Assembly: GCF_019059575.1 (NCBI RefSeq)
Contig: NW_024882999.1
Coordinates: 62,001-126,000, forward strand
Length of the DNA stretch: 64,000 nucleotides
Source of the DNA: Amphibalanus amphitrite
Lineage: Eukaryota; Arthropoda; Thecostraca; Balanomorpha; Balanidae
Reading direction: 5' to 3'
Below, one piece after another: positions 29,490-40,659 of this stretch. Position 1 is the stretch's first letter. Each line of letters starts with the position of its first letter. The position numbers were made by a program, and so were the translations under genes. The notes below the pieces were generated by a model. It was given only the letters and a program-made list of their open reading frames with translations, did no database searches and was not told where the DNA came from.

Positions 29490-31552
29490 TTGAAGGCTTC
29501 CCAATCTTCATCGATCAACTTCATTCAAATCGAATAACATTAAAACCCATTTATAATATATTAAATGAAGCCCATTTTACCCTTACCAGGGCATGGCCTT
29601 TTCCATCATGCGGCTGGCTGAGGGCGGATTGCTATACCTAACCCCTTGGCATTTCCAAAATACCAAGGGGTCATAGACGTAACAAAAAACAAATGAAATA
29701 TGCAAGTCAGGAAATGAAAGAAAGAAATTATGCTATGAAGATCAGATTATAATGCAGAACCCCACAAATTACTTGCATTGGTGAGAAAACACTACTAGGA
29801 AAATTTTAGCATCGTTTCATGACATGTAGCGCAGACACTTCAAAGTTTGTCTGTATCAAAGGTGTCTGGTGTTCTAGTCTCCAATGGCGGAGCGTAGTTG
29901 CAGGCGGTGCCTGACACCAGGTGACGTGGGAAACTCCTCTGTTCAATGTTTGAGCTAATAGACGGATTTTTAAGGTGTGGAACAGCGTATTTATTATGCC
30001 TTCTTTATCTGAGTTTTTGCCTCTATCCCCTAACCCGGAAACTAATCTTAAAACTGGGTTGTGAACCATAATGAATCTTTGCTATACCTGTTAATCTATG
30101 ACAAACCAGATGCCATACTGTGAAAAGAACATTTAAAACGCAATGCACAATGCCTAGCATTTTTTTGTGATGCTGTAGCTCAATAATTTCAGTAGTTATG
30201 GGCCTGTATTTCTGATAAGAACATAACAACTAAGAAAATAAGGAGATTGGATAAAGAAGACATAGCGAAAATGTGTTGTTCATCACCACGAAATACAGTC
30301 AATAATCTTGAATAGTGCAGGGCTGGGATTGGGCTCAAAATATTCTCCCTCCCCTTGGAAGTGAGGTTATGGAAATAATATAGTAAGGTGCAGGTTATCT
30401 GACTTGGAGCAACCATTGCTTTCATGTGTTGATCGTCAAGCAATGATCAGGACATTTCTCATTTTCCCAGATTGAAGCATGCGGTATTAACAGCTTGAAA
30501 TTCGAGTGTAAACATTGGCAGCATTTTCCTTCTGTAGCACTCATAAGCAGAGCTCTGTTCGTACCCCGTTTATTTATCAGCAGGCTGCGACCATGCTGCT
30601 GCTTCTTGGCTCCTCATTGGTTGAATTCAAGAATTCACACCCCCTATCCCTGAGAGCCTAGCCTGTATCCCGACACAAGAGCTCGATGAGAGCGGGATCC
30701 CCAGGCCAAGTGGCCTTTATAAACCCGATCACCACAAAGGTAAGGTAAAGTAAGGTAAGTGGTCTATTCATTAGACCAATGGGAGGCCAAGCCGCGCCAG
30801 CAATAACTTCCTGATATGGGGAAAACCGACAGCACGCTGATATAAAAACAGCGACCGAACAGGGCCCAGGTAAGGGTTTCGGGGTGACACTCGTTCATCA
30901 ACGGCATCTATGGGTGAACAGCTGAAGCAGCCACAATAAGTGACTGGATTTATTATCCGAGGACTTATAAAGCGGATTCCACTGTAGTGTTTTCTCACCA
31001 ATACGCATAGGTATCTTGCGGGGTTCTGCATTATAATCTGAAAACTCGTTTTTTTACTCACCCTAAAAAATACAACAGGTATTCAGAGCACTAGCCACAG
31101 CCACTTTGTTGACTTACCCATGACAAATCCGATAGCAAAGTATCCACTATCAAGAAACAACCTGAACAGAAATGGACGCCGACCAAGGACGCCGACGAAA
31201 CGCCAACGATTTGAATAGTCAAAGTGAAGTGCTGAATTAAATTATATAATTCACAAACGCATCAACAAATTTTTTGATAAAATGATACCTCAACCATAAA
31301 ATTTGGAGAACGAAAAACAATTCAATACATTCATAATCTGTATCGCTTTTAAATTCATACACAAATTATTAACTAATATTCATAATATTAATAAAATATC
31401 AATCACACAATCATCACTAATCGGTCAATCTTCCGGTTCCCGGCTGTCCCTATGCTAAATGCCACCCGCGACGTTTACTACAATATGGTGCTAAACACGG
31501 CCGTGTTTACTACGAATGAGTGGTAAAAATCCCTTTCCCTGTTACTACAGAT
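29490..31552. other. No gene recognised; a pogo-like terminal fragment
   Basis: The segment 30760-30986 resembles the pogo-like fragment at 12142-12275 and ends AAGCGGATTCCACTG next to TA. The rest is unassigned AT-rich DNA without supported exons. Confidence 0.4.
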
Positions 31553-34500
31553 CAGTTGGTGACATACCAGGGAAATAAGCTAAAATTAGAGCGCTCTTTT
31601 TATTGCTCCTGCCCCATGTTGAAGAGATACCCCTAAAAGCGTGATCTTTTATCGGCCCTTACGCGGCAGGGCAGTAATTCTCAGACCGGTGGATGGTATC
31701 AATAGAAAGAGAATGCGTCAAAGATTAACATGAATTAATTAAAATAACATTAAAATGTCAATTAAGCGTGGAAATTAGTCCCAAACATAAGCTGATTATT
31801 GCTCCTACCTCGGCGACGGCGCTCCCCGCAGTCGGCGGAGAAGCTAAAATAAAAGCCACCATCCTCCTCCGTAAGTCAATTTTAGAGCGGCCGAGTGGGC
31901 CGATGCGGGGCCACCAAACTGAGGTGAGACGTGGCTAGTAATTGCAAACCGCCATAGAAATCAATATCTTAAGACGTACAATATGGGATGATTACTCTGA
32001 AGCTGGAGTGAAAGCATGAGTAGATTGCAAGAAACGAAATGCATAGATTGGTTGAATTATGTACAATAGGCACAGCTCAGATGAAGCCATTTCTATGATG
32101 TTGACATATGACATAACCCTTCCTCTCTTCACCTATGACCTAAGTGCATTGGCAGTTACCGGCATAGTTTTTGAGCACGAGTGTAATTCGCCATCGGACC
32201 GCAATACATGTTGCTAGGCTGCTGCAATTACAACGAACATACGAATACTGCCTTCATTTGTAGACGTTTGTTTTTTAGGCGGTCTTTGACGTGCAAGGGG
32301 GCATACCTGTCGACAACTTGAGTTTCTCCGAATTTCAAAAACTCCCAGAATTTCAATTCCTTATGCACTGTTGTAGGTACAGCTATGTTCACAAGTTTTC
32401 GTTTCCCCCTGTTCTAAAAAGGATGATATTTGTCGATTTCGTGCGTCGCTGATAGGAGGGTGCGTTTAATAATTAGGCCCAACGCTTTCTGCATCCGCGA
32501 GTACCTTCAAAAGGGAACAACAGTTTCCATTTATTACACTATGGGACATGTGACAAAATGACCACTGGAACACGCATGAAACGGAGCTCATATTCCTAAA
32601 AATGTCTACAATCACTTCTTTTCTGACACTATTAGCAAATACCATCTCAAGTTAGGTGGTTGACAGACAGTCAATGGAGATCTGGGGAGACTGAGTGATG
32701 CCAATTCACCACTTAACTGATAATGAGGGCCGAGGGAAGAGAAACATGCAACATGCACAACTGACAACTTGACAAGTGACAAAACACTACCACTATTGCG
32801 CAGTGCACAACAAATTACAGCAGCCAGCCCAAAAATGCTTTTGGTGGCTAATTGCAAAACAAGTCACTAATAAATGTCTTAGTTGCAGCTGAACACTGCA
32901 CAATAATCACACTGTTCACACATTGAGTGAGATGCCACAGGTGGTTTGAATCACACTTTGGTTCAACTGCAAATCTGAAGTGTTGTCATGAGATTCATGC
33001 CTCCATGATCACAGCACTTTGGTTGTGATTGGCATAACACTTGTAGTCTGCAGAGTTCCACATGAACTGCAGACACCTCATCTGGTGGTCTTCATGTTGC
33101 TCAACTTCTTCAGGAGGCAAATGTCGACCACCCAGCGGAAGCATGGTCCTGCAGAAAAGAAAGGTAATGCATAAGGTACAAACATTATCTGCTGAAACAG
33201 CTCCTTCTGTTGGCTGTTATTAGACTTTTAACATAGGTAACATAACAACATGTATTCCATGTATATTACATTTGTTGAAGTAAAATACTGCCGGCTATTT
33301 CAAAACCAGAAAATGAAATTATATTGTGGCATAATTCACCTGCTCAGCTATCAGTATCAAATAATAATTAATTAAATATTTGGCATATTCTATATAACAC
33401 ATTCATAGAATATTCTACTTCACGTCACAAGGACTCACAATCTTTCTGTTGGCTGTTTGATTGACGCATTAACTAAGTTTGTCTTAGGTTTTATTATTGC
33501 AAAAAATTCATATTGCATTATTGTATCAAAATACTGCCAGCAATAACAAAACAAGAACATGAAATGCCAATGAGCAAGCCGCCTTTCCATAAAATGGATT
33601 ACTTTGAAAGGAATTTTAGTTTCTTTTAAGGAAAAGGAGAAATGATTATCAGGTAATTATCAGAAAACCACTCAACCAGCAAGTGGCTGGGTGGTTTCAC
33701 AGCAAACATCAAGTCAAAACATATACTAACATCTATCTAACAATTGAGCCATTTGACTACTACAAGGATATGTGAGCAAAATAAGAATCCAATTATCCAA
33801 TGTTGACTTCCTTGCAAAGTTTATGCCTTATTTTATGAAAATGTGTCACTAGAATATGATACTTTTCATCGAATATTATTTAATTTACGATTTATTTCGA
33901 TCGGAATGCACATGGAGTCCCGCGCCATTTTCGTCGACGATGAATATGATCGTGTTTCATGAAGAGATAAGGGGTTTCAATGGTCTTTCAAAGCAATAAT
34001 TTGATGCAAAAATTTGTAGGAAATAATATGAAGCTGGTTCAAATGGCCATCAACCATTTAAAACACCGAAAATACTCACAACTCCGTCCCGACGACCACG
34101 CAGCACCGCGCACGCCACACTACTGGCACAATGCCAAAACTGCTGTCACAGCGGAAATGTTTTTTTTCTCGATTGCAATTGTGGAATTATTTATTAAACA
34201 GAAGATGATCTTTCCGAAAAACCGACTGATTTCATACACAGATGCATGGAAAATAAAAAAATCCCGGTAAGTTTATTTGTATTGTTTTGTCGATTTTGAC
34301 ATGCTCCTAGTTTGCAGCCATATTTCGATTTGTTCTACAGGGAGTTCAGAATTATTTCAGGACCAATCTTTTCCTCATTCATTTTCCCGTCGATCATGAA
34401 ATTTTTAGAGCGGAACAATTGGTTTCCAGGCGGTCCGAGCGGTTTTCGTGAGAAGGGTGCAAAAATCGGCGTCATTTTTAGAGCCTCGACACCAGCTCAA

Positions 34501-34589
34501 CACAGGACCCTATGGGAGACGGTGAAGTAGCGGGAGCAACAAATAGAGCGCTCTAATTTTAGCTTATTTCCCTGGTGTGTCACCGACTG
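31553..34589 (-). mobile_element. 3.04-kb DNA transposon with 4-bp target duplication, copy B
   Basis: Inverse-orientation partner of 17744-20790, nearly identical over its length. It starts CAGTTGGTGACATACC and ends GTGTGTCACCGACTG, flanked by AGAT on both sides (31549-31552, 34590-34593). The different flanking duplications show two independent insertions rather than one segmental inversion. The 49-codon frame is retained at 32995-33144. Confidence 0.85.
32995..33144 (-). CDS. Small conserved ORF in transposon copy B (unknown)
   Basis: Same 49-codon frame as at 19188-19337, open in both copies. The two differences I noted are both amino-acid changing (TTT to TAT, CTC to CAC), so there is no sign of purifying selection from this pair alone. 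Preceded by the same splice-acceptor context. Confidence 0.3.
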   Translation of the reverse strand: MLPLGGRHLPPEEVEQHEDHQMRCLQFMWNSADYKCYANHNQSAVIMEA

Positions 34590-34593
34590 AGAT

Positions 34594-35311
34594 GGGTAGT
34601 AAAAACCTTCGAGGATGTGTTGGAAAAATCATATGACTGATGCTCTATCCATGCAAGAATAATTAAAGGATTGTGGTGTGCACAAAAAAAAACATGGGAA
34701 CTGAATTAAATCTAAAACAGGCATGCCAAGCAAATCTACCTTTGGTGCCGCCTATTCTTCATCAGCGTCAACAGTGCAACATGTCTAAGGCTAACGTAGC
34801 CAAATTACAATAGATAAGCATATTTCAGCACTTGTTCCACAGTCTACACATTCCAAAGAATGCCGTGAACAAAAAAGATTAGCACTTTTCGGTCGAAAAA
34901 TACCACAAAATCAGTCTCAAATACCCCCCCCCCCCCCCTCCCGTAGTGTTTACACAGCGCCGCAGATTCCCGCCCTCACAAACATGGCGGCCAGTCGCAC
35001 GCACTAAAACACTGCCAATGTCCCATCTAGTCTTTTATATCTATGCGTATCTTGGTCCTATTCGCTTCTAAGCCTGTTTCCCAGCGGATTTTGTTCGGAC
35101 CGCCGATTCGTATTAGCAGGTGGATACATGAGTCGGTAGTACGCTCCTGATTCGCATTAGCGGTGAATCCGATCGTGATACGTATTTGCTTTGCTCATGT
35201 AACCGCGGATCGGATCGCCGATTCGTACTAGCAGGTGGCTACATGAGTCGGTAATGCGTTCCTAATTCGAATTAGCGGCTAAATACGTATTTACTGTGCT
35301 CATGTAACCCC
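34594..35311. repeat. Spacer with C-run and a 117-bp dimer
   Basis: A run of about 15 C at 34924-34940. From about 35101 to 35311 a unit of about 117 bp beginning GCCGATTCGTATTAGCAGG is present twice, each ending TGCTCATGTAACC. That end motif is the terminus of the small MITE at 36053-36169, so this is likely a dimer of a related element. No gene. Confidence 0.5.
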
Positions 35312-35483
35312 GATATATAACTCAGGAACTACTGGACCGTCGGAACGAACGAAACACCATTCGAATCAAGGGGTACGATCTTATCAGCCGTTTCGAAGCT
35401 CGTGACCCCAGGTGACCTCGGTGACCTCAACAGGTCTACTCGGCATTGACGCCTAATGCAGCCATTCTATAACTCAGGAACTA
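35312..35483 (+). repeat. 153-bp satellite, diverged fragment
   Basis: One diverged unit plus part of the next (ATAACTCAGGAACTACTGGA and GGTGACCTCGGTGACCTC motifs). The CGACGTCGG transposon copy 1 interrupts the second unit at AACTA/CTG. Confidence 0.75.
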
Positions 35484-35779
35484 CCCAGTAAACATGCCGA
35501 CGTCGGCCCAACGTCGGTTCAACCTCGGCCCGACATCGGCTGGACGTCGGATATGCCCGCATGTTCCGATGTCCAGCCGAAGTCCAGCCGACGTCGAGCC
35601 GACGTCGGGCCGAGATCGTTTGGTGAGGTTGACGAGATCGTTTGTCGTTGGACCGACGGGGCCGACGTCGGCATGTTTATTGGGACAACGCGCCAAAAAT
35701 ATCAACCGGCGGCGGGATTCGAGCCCCCCAGTCGCCGACGTCGGCATGTTTACTGGGACAACACGCCAAAATCATCGGC

Positions 35780-35849
35780 CGGGGATGGGATTTGAACCCC
35801 GTGTCATTCGAACGCGAGGTTAGTGCGCTAACCACTACACCACGCAGCC
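35780..35849 (-). repeat. tRNA-derived SINE head, copy 1
   Basis: On the minus strand: GGCTGCGTGGTGTAGTGGTT, an A-box-like start, then CTCGCGTTCGAATGACAC and the B-box GGTTCAAATCC. The 3' acceptor half does not pair with GGCTGCG, so it is not a functional tRNA gene. It is the Pol III head of a SINE-like module within the CGACGTCGG transposon. Confidence 0.7.
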
Positions 35850-36052
35850 AGCTAACGAAGTTGGTTTGTTTTGTTGGGTTATGCCCTTTCGGTCTGACAA
35901 GACCATTTCAGAGCCGGAAGGATCATAGGATGGAGACATTGATCTTCTTGGCGAGCACCCTGGGTCCAGTTCATATAGAGTCCCTGGTCCCATTGCTGTT
36001 ACGTGACACTTATTGGAAAGGGCGACCCCACAATGGATTCATATAGCCACTC

Positions 36053-36169
36053 ATATAGGTACCGGGGTTACATGAGCAAGTAAATGCGTATCAGGAACGG
36101 ATTTTCCTATTCGCTCACCATTGTAGTCCGTTTGTAATGCGTATTAACTCTGCTCATGTAACCCCGAGC
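36053..36169. mobile_element. 117-bp MITE with an empty-site counterpart
   Basis: Ends CGGGGTTACATGAGCA and TGCTCATGTAACCCCG. The paralogous stretch at about 40048 reads GCCACTCTTACAC without it, so the insertion is directly visible. It has the same terminal motif as the dimer at 35101-35311. Confidence 0.85.
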
Positions 36170-36766
36170 TTACACACCTGCACCAACGTTTCCCAAAGTG
36201 TCCCTTTGATAAGTGGCACTTTGGCAAAGTGACACTTGCCGACTGGCCTTTTATATGAACTGGGCCCGGCCCTGGTGAGTTGCCGGGGCTGAGCCTGACC
36301 AAAGGATAGGCCGAGCAGCCCCCAAGCACTCACCGCACCCGGCTACGGGCGAGCTCGGCTTACGGGCAATCCCAACCAAATGGGATAAAGTTTCCCGTCC
36401 AGTCCGGAGCAGGGGGTTGCGGCGTGGAGGAAGATTTGAGTTTCCTGGGGATATTTTGAATACAGAAGCTCTTTATGAAACATGAAACATGTATTTTATA
36501 TTATTTTAACGGTCAAAACAGCGGCCGATGTCGGTCCGACGTCGCCCCGACGTCGGCCCGACGTCGACTGGACCTCAGCAATTGATCTCGGTCCGACGTC
36601 GGCTGGACCTCGGCTGGACGTCGGAACATGCGGGCATATCCGACATCCAGCCGACGTCGTGCCGAGGTTGGACCAACGTCGGGCCGACGTCGGCATGCCG
36701 ATGCCGAGTTGCCGACGTCACCCCGACGTCGGCCGACGTCGGGCCGACGTCGGCATGTTTACTGGG

Positions 36767-37501
36767 TACTGAGCCGATCGCGACGAAAACACCACCAGTC
36801 GAATCAGCGTTTGCGATTTCACCAGCCGTTTTGAATATGGTGACCTCAGGTGACCTCGGTGACCTCAAAAGGTCAACTTTACGTTTTCGCCTATTGCAGC
36901 CATTCTATAACTCAGGAACTACTGGGCCGATCGCGACGAAAACACCACTAGTGGAATCAGCGTATGCGATTTCATCAGCCGTTTCGAATATGGTGACCTC
37001 AGGTGACCTCGGTGACCTTGGGAGGTCACATGACCGTTGTGGCCTATGGCAGCCATTCTATAACTTAGGAACTACTGGGCTGATCGCGACGAAAACACCA
37101 CCAGTCGAATCACCGTATGCGATTTCATCATCCGTTTCGAATATGGTGACCTCAGGTGACCTCGGTGACCTTGGGAGGTCACATGACTGTTGTGGCCTAT
37201 GGCAGCCATTCTATAACTCAGGAACTACTGGGCCGATCGCGACGAAAACACCACCAGTCGAATCAGCGTATGCGATTTCCTCAGCCGTCTCGAATATGGT
37301 GACCTCAGGTGACCTCGGTGACCTTGGGAGGTAACATGACCGTTGTGGCCTATGGCAGCCATTCTATAACTCAGGAACTACTGGGCCGATCGCGACAAAA
37401 ACACCACCAGTCGATTCAGCGTATGCGATTTCATCCGCCTTTTCGAATATGGTGACCTCAGGTGACCTCGGTGACCTTGGGAGGTCACATGACCGTTGTG
37501 G
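36767..37501 (+). repeat. 153-bp satellite array, forward, about 4.8 units
   Basis: The phase marker TGACCTCAGG falls at 36841, 36994, 37147, 37300 and 37453, an exact 153-bp period. Each unit has ATAACTCAGGAACTACTGGG, CCGATCGCGACGAAAAC and three AGGTCA half-sites read on the minus strand. As 153 is divisible by three, open frames run through several units, which explains the long predicted proteins here. Confidence 0.95.
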
Positions 37502-37721
37502 CCCAGTAAACATGCCGACGTCGGCCCAACGTCGGTTCAACCTCGGCCCGACATCGGCTGGACGTCGGATATGCCCGCATGTTCCGACGTCCAGCCGAAG
37601 TCCAGCCGACGTCGAGCCGACGTCGGACCGAGGTCGTTTGCCGAGGTTGACGAGATCGTTTGTCGTTGGACCGACGGGGCCGACGTCGGCATGTTTATTG
37701 GGACAACGCGCCAAAAATATC

Positions 37722-37794
37722 AACCGGCGGCGGGATTCGAGCCCCATGTCATTTGAACGCGAGGTTAGTGCGCTAACCACTACACCACGCAGCC
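37722..37794 (-). repeat. tRNA-derived SINE head, copy 2
   Basis: Same A-box/B-box arrangement as at 35780-35849, with B-box GGCTCGAATCCC on the minus strand. Copy 1 carries an extra partial duplication of this part that copy 2 lacks. Confidence 0.7.
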
Positions 37795-37914
37795 AGTTAG
37801 CGAATTTAGTTTGTTTTGTTGGGTTATGCCCTTTCGGTCTGACAAGACCATTTCAGAGCCGGAAGGATGATAGGATGGAGACATTGGTCTTCTTGGCGAG
37901 CACCCTGGGTCCAA

Positions 37915-39109
37915 TTAACCCGCGCCCTGCTGGGGGGGGGTGTTTGAACACCCCCCCTTGTGGTTTTTCGCGAATATCTCAAAAACGGCGGCGCGGAGCG
38001 CCGCCGTTTTTGGTACACCTTATCATACATCAATTCTACACATGTTGTGAAAATTTCAGACCAAGGTCATTCAAGGTCAGGTCACCAGGTCACTTGAAGT
38101 GACCTCACCTCATAAAAAGTTTCAATGTCTGTCATAGCTACACCGAGTGACCGATCGCTTTGAAACTTTCAGCGATTGCTAAGAGCAATAGCATGTACAA
38201 AATGTATATCTCAGAATTTTGATATCGATGACCTAAGGTCAGGTCAATTTTGCGACCTCCCCATTATAAGTCAATGGGAGAAAATTGAAATGCGCCTCTT
38301 TTGGACAAAAGACATTATAAACACTCCCTAACACCAAATTACAAGTGTTTTAGACACACTGAATATGAAAATGGTGTCCGTGACCCTTGTTTGTGCCCTG
38401 AGGTCATCTTAGGTCACGAATGGTATCTAACAGTTTTTCGCAAATAACTTTTGATAGAGGCATGCTAGAGCGATGAAAACGCCTTATATGTGTTCAGCTC
38501 GACGATACGGATCGACTGATATGCAACATGACCCTTTCCGGTCAGGTCATGACCTTGACCTGAGGTCAAATTTTCAAGTTGACCTTTCAAGGTCAAGTTA
38601 TAGTTCATTCGATGCGTCTTGACGAGAGGAACACGATGCCGGTAAAAGTAAGCTCGTACAATGCTTGGGTCAAAAGTTATTGCAGAAAAACTGTTTCCGA
38701 AAAAATCGGCCATTTTTGCAGTTTTTGCCCCCTGCAGGCAAAACCGTTGACGTTAGGTCAAGTCTGAGAGAATTATTCAGAAAGGGCGTTAATAGGGCTA
38801 TCGAATGCGCTTTTCCGCGGCGCTGTAGCTCTATTGGTTCCCGAGTTATGCGTTAGCTTCTTGGAAGTTTTCGACATTCGACCTGGAAATCGGCGAAATT
38901 TTGCCTTCAATGACCTCTGGTGACCTGACCTTTGACCTGACCAAAAAATTGACCGAAGTGATTTCGTCATTATTTTTTACGCTCTTTCGAACGCCGCCTT
39001 CCGCGTATCGCTACGTGGCCCAGGAGCCGAGTTACAAGGGGGGGTGTTCAAACACCCCCCCCCCCAGCAGGGCGTGGAAATCCAGGACCCCCAGCCGGGC
39101 GCGGGTTAA
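37915..39109. mobile_element. TTAA-bounded hairpin element, copy 6
   Basis: Starts TTAACCCGCGCCCTGCTGGG and ends GCCGGGCGCGGGTTAA. End hairpins with inner palindrome GTGTTTGAACAC and its inverse. The left end is followed by GAATATCTCAAAAACGGCGG. Inserted in transposon copy 2, and its right TTAA is shared with the next element. Confidence 0.85.
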
Positions 39110-39968
39110 AGGTAGTGTGCCAGCTTTCTTGGACCGTATGGAGTTAATGGCCCAGATAAGGAGAACCGGATTTTTAGAACTTATCCATACCTTCAAAACT
39201 CATGGAAACGTCTTAAATTCTTCAAATTTTGAGTACCCCAGTGCGAAATTCGCCCCGACGGGTTGTCGGTCGTACCCCAACCACATTTCACACCACTATG
39301 AACAATAAATGCACACACTGAAATCGCTATTACCGATATGCTCATCCAATCAAGTTTCGATAAACCCGTTCATCATCATCTCCTGCGGTTTCGAACACGC
39401 CTGTTAGGTGGCTTCTGATGCTCGTTGAGGTCGGAATTTCCAAATACGCGTGGTGCGTCGGGCCGCGCGCTCTGACTTCGGCCAAGAAAAATGCGTCAGC
39501 TGATCATTGTCATTTCTGCCACTTGCGTGTGGTGAAATGGGGTCATAACTTATAAGACGGCTTTTTCATATCAATTATTTTACATAAAATCATATTTCAA
39601 ACCATAAATAATGTTCGACAGCCAAATAAAAGAAACAATACCAATACGGGCTTACAGTTTAAGGCTCGACATTGTGTTGTCTACGATTAGACAGCTGATA
39701 ACTCATTCCCGTACGTCGTATGGTCGTAACACTATAATGACCTTTGCTTATTGTCACAAGTGCGCCGCATTCGCGATTGTTGCCCGACGCCTGTTTGCAG
39801 GTGAGCCCACTACAGTTGTTATACATATCTAAAAACCGAAAAACTTTTAGGCGAAAAAGGCACTATTCCAGGCCCATTTTTGATTTTTTTGCGATATTAG
39901 GTAAAAACAGAAGCTTCTTATCCTAGGAAAAATAAAATGGGAAATCTTTCAAAGGTGGCACACTACCT
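39110..39968. mobile_element. TTAA-flanked element with AGGTAGTGTGCC ends
   Basis: 859 bp. Left AGGTAGTGTGCCA, right TGGCACACTACCT, TTAA on both sides (39106-39109, 39969-39972). No coding sequence. A different family from the hairpin elements but with the same target site. Confidence 0.85.
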
Positions 39969-40659
39969 TTAATATAGAAGTCCCTGGTCCCATATTGCTG
40001 TTACGTGACACTTATTGGAAAGGGCGACCGCACAATGGATTCATATAGCCACTCTTACACACCTGCACCAACGTTTCCCAAGGTGTCCCTTTGATAAGTG
40101 GCACTTTGGCAAAGTAACACTTGCCGACTGGCCTTTCTATATGAACTGGGCCCGGCCCTGGTGAGTTGCCGGGGCTGAGCCTGACCAAAGGATAGGCCGA
40201 GCAGCCCCCAAGCACTCACCGCACCCGGCTGCGGGCGAGCTCGGCTTACGGGCAATCCCAAATGGGATAAAGTTTCCCGTCCAGTCCGGATCAGGGGGTT
40301 GCGGCGTGGAGGAAGATGTGAGTTTCCTGAGGATATTTTAAATACAGAAGCTTTTTATGAAACATGAAACATGCATTTTGTATTATTTTAACGGTCAAAA
40401 CAGCGGCCGATGTCGGTCCGACGTCGCCCCGACGTCGGCCCGACGTCGGCTGGACCTCAGCAATTGATCTCGGTCCGACGTTGGCCCGACGTCGGCTGGA
40501 CCTCGGCTGGACGTCGGTACATGCGGGCATATCCGACATCCAGCCGACGTCGTGCCGAGGTTGGACCGACGTCGGGCCGACGTCGGCATGCCGATGCCGA
40601 GATGCCAACGTCACCCCGACGTTGGCCGACGTCGGGCCGACGTCGGCATGTTTACTGGG

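Larger units (their letters stand above)
35484..36766. mobile_element. CGACGTCGG-rich TA-flanked transposon, copy 1
   Basis: 1283 bp. Ends CCCAGTAAACATGCCGACGT and its inverse, flanked by TA (35482-35483, 36767-36768) within satellite sequence, so the original site can be read as AACTACTG. Each end has a GACGTC-dense stretch of roughly 200 bp. The middle contains a tRNA-like SINE head (35780-35849) and unique sequence. A 117-bp MITE is inserted at 36053-36169. No transposase. TA flanks suggest Tc1/mariner-type mobilisation. Confidence 0.8.
37502..40659. mobile_element. CGACGTCGG-rich transposon, copy 2 (with nested insertions)
   Basis: Same ends and order as copy 1, enlarged by two serial TTAA insertions (37915-39972). 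It lies between forward satellite on its left and inverted satellite on its right, so it sits at a head-to-head junction rather than inside one array. Removing the insertions gives about 1.1 kb, as expected from copy 1 without its MITE. Confidence 0.8.

Noticed and set aside
35780-35849. Functional tRNA gene
   Set aside because: A- and B-boxes are present, but the acceptor stem does not pair and the sequence continues into a repeat; called a SINE head instead.
36960-37000. Hammerhead-ribozyme-like core (CTGATGA near GAAAC on the minus strand of the satellite)
   Set aside because: GAAA precedes CTGATGA by only three bases, leaving no room for the required stems; no closing GAAA follows.
36528-37334. 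268-codon open frame
   Set aside because: It is a translation of the 153-bp satellite and the CGACGTCGG stretch; the period is a multiple of three.
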